DNA of 64,000 nt from Nocardia macrotermitis. Lineage in GTDB: Bacteria > Actinomycetota > Actinomycetes > Mycobacteriales > Mycobacteriaceae. Position 1 is the stretch's first letter. Every line of letters begins with the position of its first letter. The position numbers and the translations under genes are program-made. Positions 61,339 to 64,000 of this stretch are shown piece by piece. Under the pieces are notes generated by a model that worked only from the letters and a program-made list of their open reading frames with translations, did no database searches and had not been told where the DNA came from. Location of the stretch: assembly GCF_009604405.1 (NCBI RefSeq), contig NZ_WEGK01000014.1, forward strand, positions 1 to 64,000, written 5' to 3'.

Positions 61339-62934
61339 ATGGGTCTGGACCGAGGCGGCGACAGGGCCGAGCACGAGCGTCTGGTGGCGGAACTGCGCGA
61401 GCAGCTCCGGGTGGCCGCGCTGGGCGGCGGCGAGAAGGCCCGGCAGCGGCACCTCGACCGCGGCAAACTGCTGCCGCGCGACCGGGTGAACACTCTGCTC
61501 GATCCCGGCAGCCCGTTCCTCGAACTCTCGCCCCTGGCGGCGAACGGCCTCTACGACGACCAGTGTCCGGGCGCGGGCATGATCTCGGGCATCGGCCGGA
61601 TCTCGGGCCGCGAATGCGTGATCGTCGCCAACGACGCCACGGTCAAGGGCGGCACCTACTACCCGGTCACGGTGAAGAAGCACCTGCGCGCGCAGGAGGT
61701 GGCGCTCCAGAACCGGCTGCCCTGCATCTACCTGGTCGATTCGGGTGGCGCGTTCCTGCCCCGGCAGGACGAGGTCTTCCCGGATCGCGAACACTTCGGC
61801 CGCATCTTCTACAACCAGGCCACGATGAGCGCCCAGGGTATCGCGCAGATCGCGGCGGTGATGGGGTCCTGCACGGCGGGCGGCGCGTATGTTCCGGCGA
61901 TGAGCGACGAGGCGGTGATCGTGCGCAATCAGGGCACGATCTTCCTGGGTGGCCCGCCGCTGGTGAAGGCGGCGACCGGTGAGGTCGTCACGGCCGAGGA
62001 ACTCGGGGGCGGGGATCTGCACTCGAAGGTTTCGGGGGTGACCGATCATCTGGCCGCCGACGATCACGACGCGCTGCGGATCGTCCGGAACATCGTTGCC
62101 ACGCTGGGACCGCGCGCGCCGCGGCCGTGGGAGGTGACTCCCGCGCTCGATCCGGTCGCGGATCCGGCCGAGCTGTACGACGTGGTGCCCACCGATTCGC
62201 GCACGCCCTACGACGTGCACGAGGTGATCGGCAGAATCGTCGATCATGGTGCGGGACAAGGTGATTCGGGCTTCCAGGAGTTCAAGGCCGAATACGGCAA
62301 GACCCTGGTCACCGGATTCGCCCGCATTCAGGGACATCCGGTCGGCATCGTCGCGAACAACGGCGTGCTGTTCGGTGAATCGGCGATGAAGGGCGCGCAC
62401 TTCATCGAGCTGTGCGACAAGCGCAGCATCCCACTGTTGTTCCTGCAGAACATCACCGGCTTCATGGTCGGCCGCGAGTACGAGGCCGCCGGCATCGCCA
62501 AACACGGCGCGAAGATGGTCACCGCCGTCGCGTGCGCGCGGGTGCCGAAGCTGACCGTGGTGATCGGCGGCTCCTACGGCGCGGGCAACTATTCGATGTG
62601 CGGGCGCGCGTATTCGCCACGCTTCCTGTGGATGTGGCCCAACGCCCGCATCTCGGTCATGGGCGGTGAACAGGCCGCCTCGGTGCTGGCGACCGTCCGC
62701 AGCGACCAGCTCGACTCCTCCGGCAAGCCGTGGTCGCCGCAGGACGAGGAGGCGTTCAAGGCCCCGATCCGCGAACAGTACGAGGCCCAGGGCAACCCGT
62801 ACTACTCGACCGCGCGCCTGTGGGACGACGGGATCATCGACCCCGCCGATACCAGAACCGTTCTCGGACTGGCGCTTTCGGTCTGCGCGAACGCCCCGAT
62901 CGAGCCGGTGTCCTACGGCGTGTTCCGGATGTGA
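61339..62934 (+). CDS. Acyl-CoA carboxylase carboxyltransferase (beta) subunit, methylcrotonyl-CoA type
   Basis: 531 aa. Biotin-dependent carboxyltransferase with N- and C-lobes: RGKLLPRDRVNTLLDPGSPF, GGTYYPVTVKKHLRAQEVA, GGAFLPRQDEVFPDREHFG (methylcrotonyl-CoA-type signature), CTAGGAYVPAMSDE, FLQNITGFMVG, GGSYGAGNYSMCGRA. Transfers CO2 from biotin to a branched acyl-CoA, probably in leucine breakdown. ATG 61339 used; the ribosome-binding site is poor. Confidence 0.92.
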   Translation: MGLDRGGDRAEHERLVAELREQLRVAALGGGEKARQRHLDRGKLLPRDRVNTLLDPGSPFLELSPLAANGLYDDQCPGAGMISGIGRISGRECVIVANDATVKGGTYYPVTVKKHLRAQEVALQNRLPCIYLVDSGGAFLPRQDEVFPDREHFGRIFYNQATMSAQGIAQIAAVMGSCTAGGAYVPAMSDEAVIVRNQGTIFLGGPPLVKAATGEVVTAEELGGGDLHSKVSGVTDHLAADDHDALRIVRNIVATLGPRAPRPWEVTPALDPVADPAELYDVVPTDSRTPYDVHEVIGRIVDHGAGQGDSGFQEFKAEYGKTLVTGFARIQGHPVGIVANNGVLFGESAMKGAHFIELCDKRSIPLLFLQNITGFMVGREYEAAGIAKHGAKMVTAVACARVPKLTVVIGGSYGAGNYSMCGRAYSPRFLWMWPNARISVMGGEQAASVLATVRSDQLDSSGKPWSPQDEEAFKAPIREQYEAQGNPYYSTARLWDDGIIDPADTRTVLGLALSVCANAPIEPVSYGVFRM

Positions 62935-62952
62935 CGGCAGAGAAGGATGATG

Positions 62953-64000
62953 ATGACGACAGCAGCCGGACGCGACGGGGATCGGGCGGGCCTGTTCGAC
63001 ACCGTACTGGTGGCCAATCGCGGTGAGATCGCGGTGCGGGTCATCCGCACCCTGCGCGCCATGGGTATTCGCTCGGTCGCGGTGTACAGCGAGGCCGACG
63101 CGGACGCGCGGCACGTGCGCGAGGCCGATGTGGCGGTGCTGCTCGGGCCCGCCGCGGCCCGCGAGAGTTACCTCGATATCGGCAAGGTGGTGGATGCCGC
63201 GCGTCGCACGGGGGCGCAGGCGGTGCATCCCGGATACGGATTCCTTTCCGAGAACGCGGGTTTCGCCGCCGCGCTGGAGGCGGCGGGCATCGTCTTCCTC
63301 GGGCCGTCCGCGCGCGCGATCGAGGTGATGGGCGACAAGATCACCGCGAAGAACGCGGTCGCGGCCTTCGACGTGCCGGTGGTGCCCGGTATCGCGAAGC
63401 CGGGGCTCACCGACGCCGAGCTGATCGCCGCGGCCACCGAGATCGGCTATCCGGTGCTGGTCAAACCGTCGGCGGGCGGTGGCGGCAAGGGGATGCGGAT
63501 GGTCGAGGATCCGGCCGAGCTGCCCGCCGCGTTGATCAGTGCCCGGCGGGAGGCGGCCTCGGCGTTCGGGGACGACACCTTGTTCCTGGAGCGATTCGTG
63601 TTGCGGCCCAGGCATATCGAGGTGCAGATCCTCGCCGACAACCACGGCAACGTGATTCATCTCGGTGAACGCGAGTGCAGTTTGCAGCGGCGGCACCAGA
63701 AGGTGATCGAGGAAGCGCCCTCGCCGCTGCTGGACGAGGCCACGCGGGCAAGGATCGGCGCGGCGGCCTGCGCCACGGCTCGCAGTGTCGACTACGCGGG
63801 TGCGGGGACGGTCGAGTTCATCGTTTCGGCGGATCGTCCGGACGAGTTCTTCTTCATGGAGATGAACACCCGATTGCAGGTCGAGCATCCGGTCACCGAA
63901 ATGGTTACCGGCCTGGACCTGGTCGAATGGCAGGTGCGGGTCGCGGCCGGTGAGAAGCTGACCATCGCGCAGGACGAGATCACGCTGACAGGGCACGCGA
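62953..64000 (+). CDS. Acyl-CoA carboxylase biotin carboxylase (alpha) subunit, partial
   Basis: First 349 codons; runs off the window. Biotin carboxylase domain: VLVANRGEIAVRVIRTLR, HPGYGFLSENAGFA, ATP-grasp Gly loop SAGGGGKGMRMV, GERECSLQRRHQKVIEEAPS, FFFMEMNTRLQVEHPVTE. The biotin carrier domain would lie beyond the edge. One of three consecutive ATGs (62947/62950/62953) starts it; GAAGG favours 62953. Operon with accD, 18 bp apart. Confidence 0.93.
   Translation, partial: MTTAAGRDGDRAGLFDTVLVANRGEIAVRVIRTLRAMGIRSVAVYSEADADARHVREADVAVLLGPAAARESYLDIGKVVDAARRTGAQAVHPGYGFLSENAGFAAALEAAGIVFLGPSARAIEVMGDKITAKNAVAAFDVPVVPGIAKPGLTDAELIAAATEIGYPVLVKPSAGGGGKGMRMVEDPAELPAALISARREAASAFGDDTLFLERFVLRPRHIEVQILADNHGNVIHLGERECSLQRRHQKVIEEAPSPLLDEATRARIGAAACATARSVDYAGAGTVEFIVSADRPDEFFFMEMNTRLQVEHPVTEMVTGLDLVEWQVRVAAGEKLTIAQDEITLTGHA

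Noticed and set aside
61261..63996. 911-codon minus-strand open frame opposite accD/accA
   Set aside because: Antisense shadow of two well-recognised carboxylase genes; common in high-GC DNA.

Overview
The window is high-GC actinobacterial DNA, most likely from Nocardia or a close relative in the Mycobacteriales. The evidence is an Lsr2 nucleoid protein, a complete mycofactocin operon, a cyclopropane/mycolate-type methyltransferase remnant, a carboxylic acid reductase remnant, a KstR-type operator, frequent GTG/TTG starts and many lone P450s, acyl-CoA dehydrogenases and TetR regulators. This is accessory/catabolic chromosome: no rRNA, tRNA, phage, IS element or CRISPR array was seen.

Layout. 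1-5 kb: a methionine-aminopeptidase/HAD fusion ORF, a small hypothetical gene, a two-module sensor-kinase-like membrane protein and a P450 lacking the ExxR motif. 5-12 kb: a LuxR-type regulator divergent from an aldo/keto reductase across a 20-bp direct repeat, an enoyl-CoA hydratase, lsr2, a DUF347 membrane protein, a DedA protein, an MpaB/Lcp-like oxygenase and a GyrI-like protein. 12.5-18.6 kb: a collapsed Rieske oxygenase/NTF2 gene, TetR genes, a P450, and a four-gene membrane operon (two paralogous unknown proteins plus orphan cytochrome oxidase subunit III- and IV-like proteins). 18.7-31.3 kb: a Tet(M)/OtrA-like ribosomal protection GTPase, a DUF6069 protein, SDR/TetR and PadR/membrane pairs, a methyltransferase remnant, a carotenoid oxygenase, the rifamycin-resistance helicase HelR behind a rifamycin-associated element, and a two-domain acyl-CoA dehydrogenase behind a KstR box. 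31.5-41.2 kb: P450/TetR pair, Rsm22-like methyltransferase, and the mycofactocin locus mftR <-> mftA-B-C-D-E-SDR-mftF, tightly overlapped. 41.2-53.6 kb: a Tat-exported PhlG-like hydrolase, a DapB-like oxidoreductase with a TetR gene, an AIM24 protein, a stretch of gene fragments (FMO tail, pntA head), a phosphotransferase, a TetR-controlled FMO/hydrolase/SDR operon, and a class A flavin monooxygenase with its TetR. 53.7-64 kb: acyl-CoA dehydrogenase/TetR, Asp/Glu racemase, VOC fragment, TetR/hydrolase pair, second DUF347 protein, carboxylic acid reductase tail, TetR, and accD/accA of a methylcrotonyl-type acyl-CoA carboxylase running off the end.

Two themes stand out. First, many catabolic genes sit beside their own TetR/LuxR/PadR regulator with a clear dyad between them; eleven TetR genes were counted. 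Second, at least six ORFs are collapsed or chimeric (map::HAD, Rieske::NTF2, methyltransferase, FMO tail, pntA head, CAR tail). In most of them whole domains are missing cleanly, which suggests repeated deletion or, less attractively, assembly faults. All family assignments come from reading translated sequence and recalled family motifs; no database search was run.
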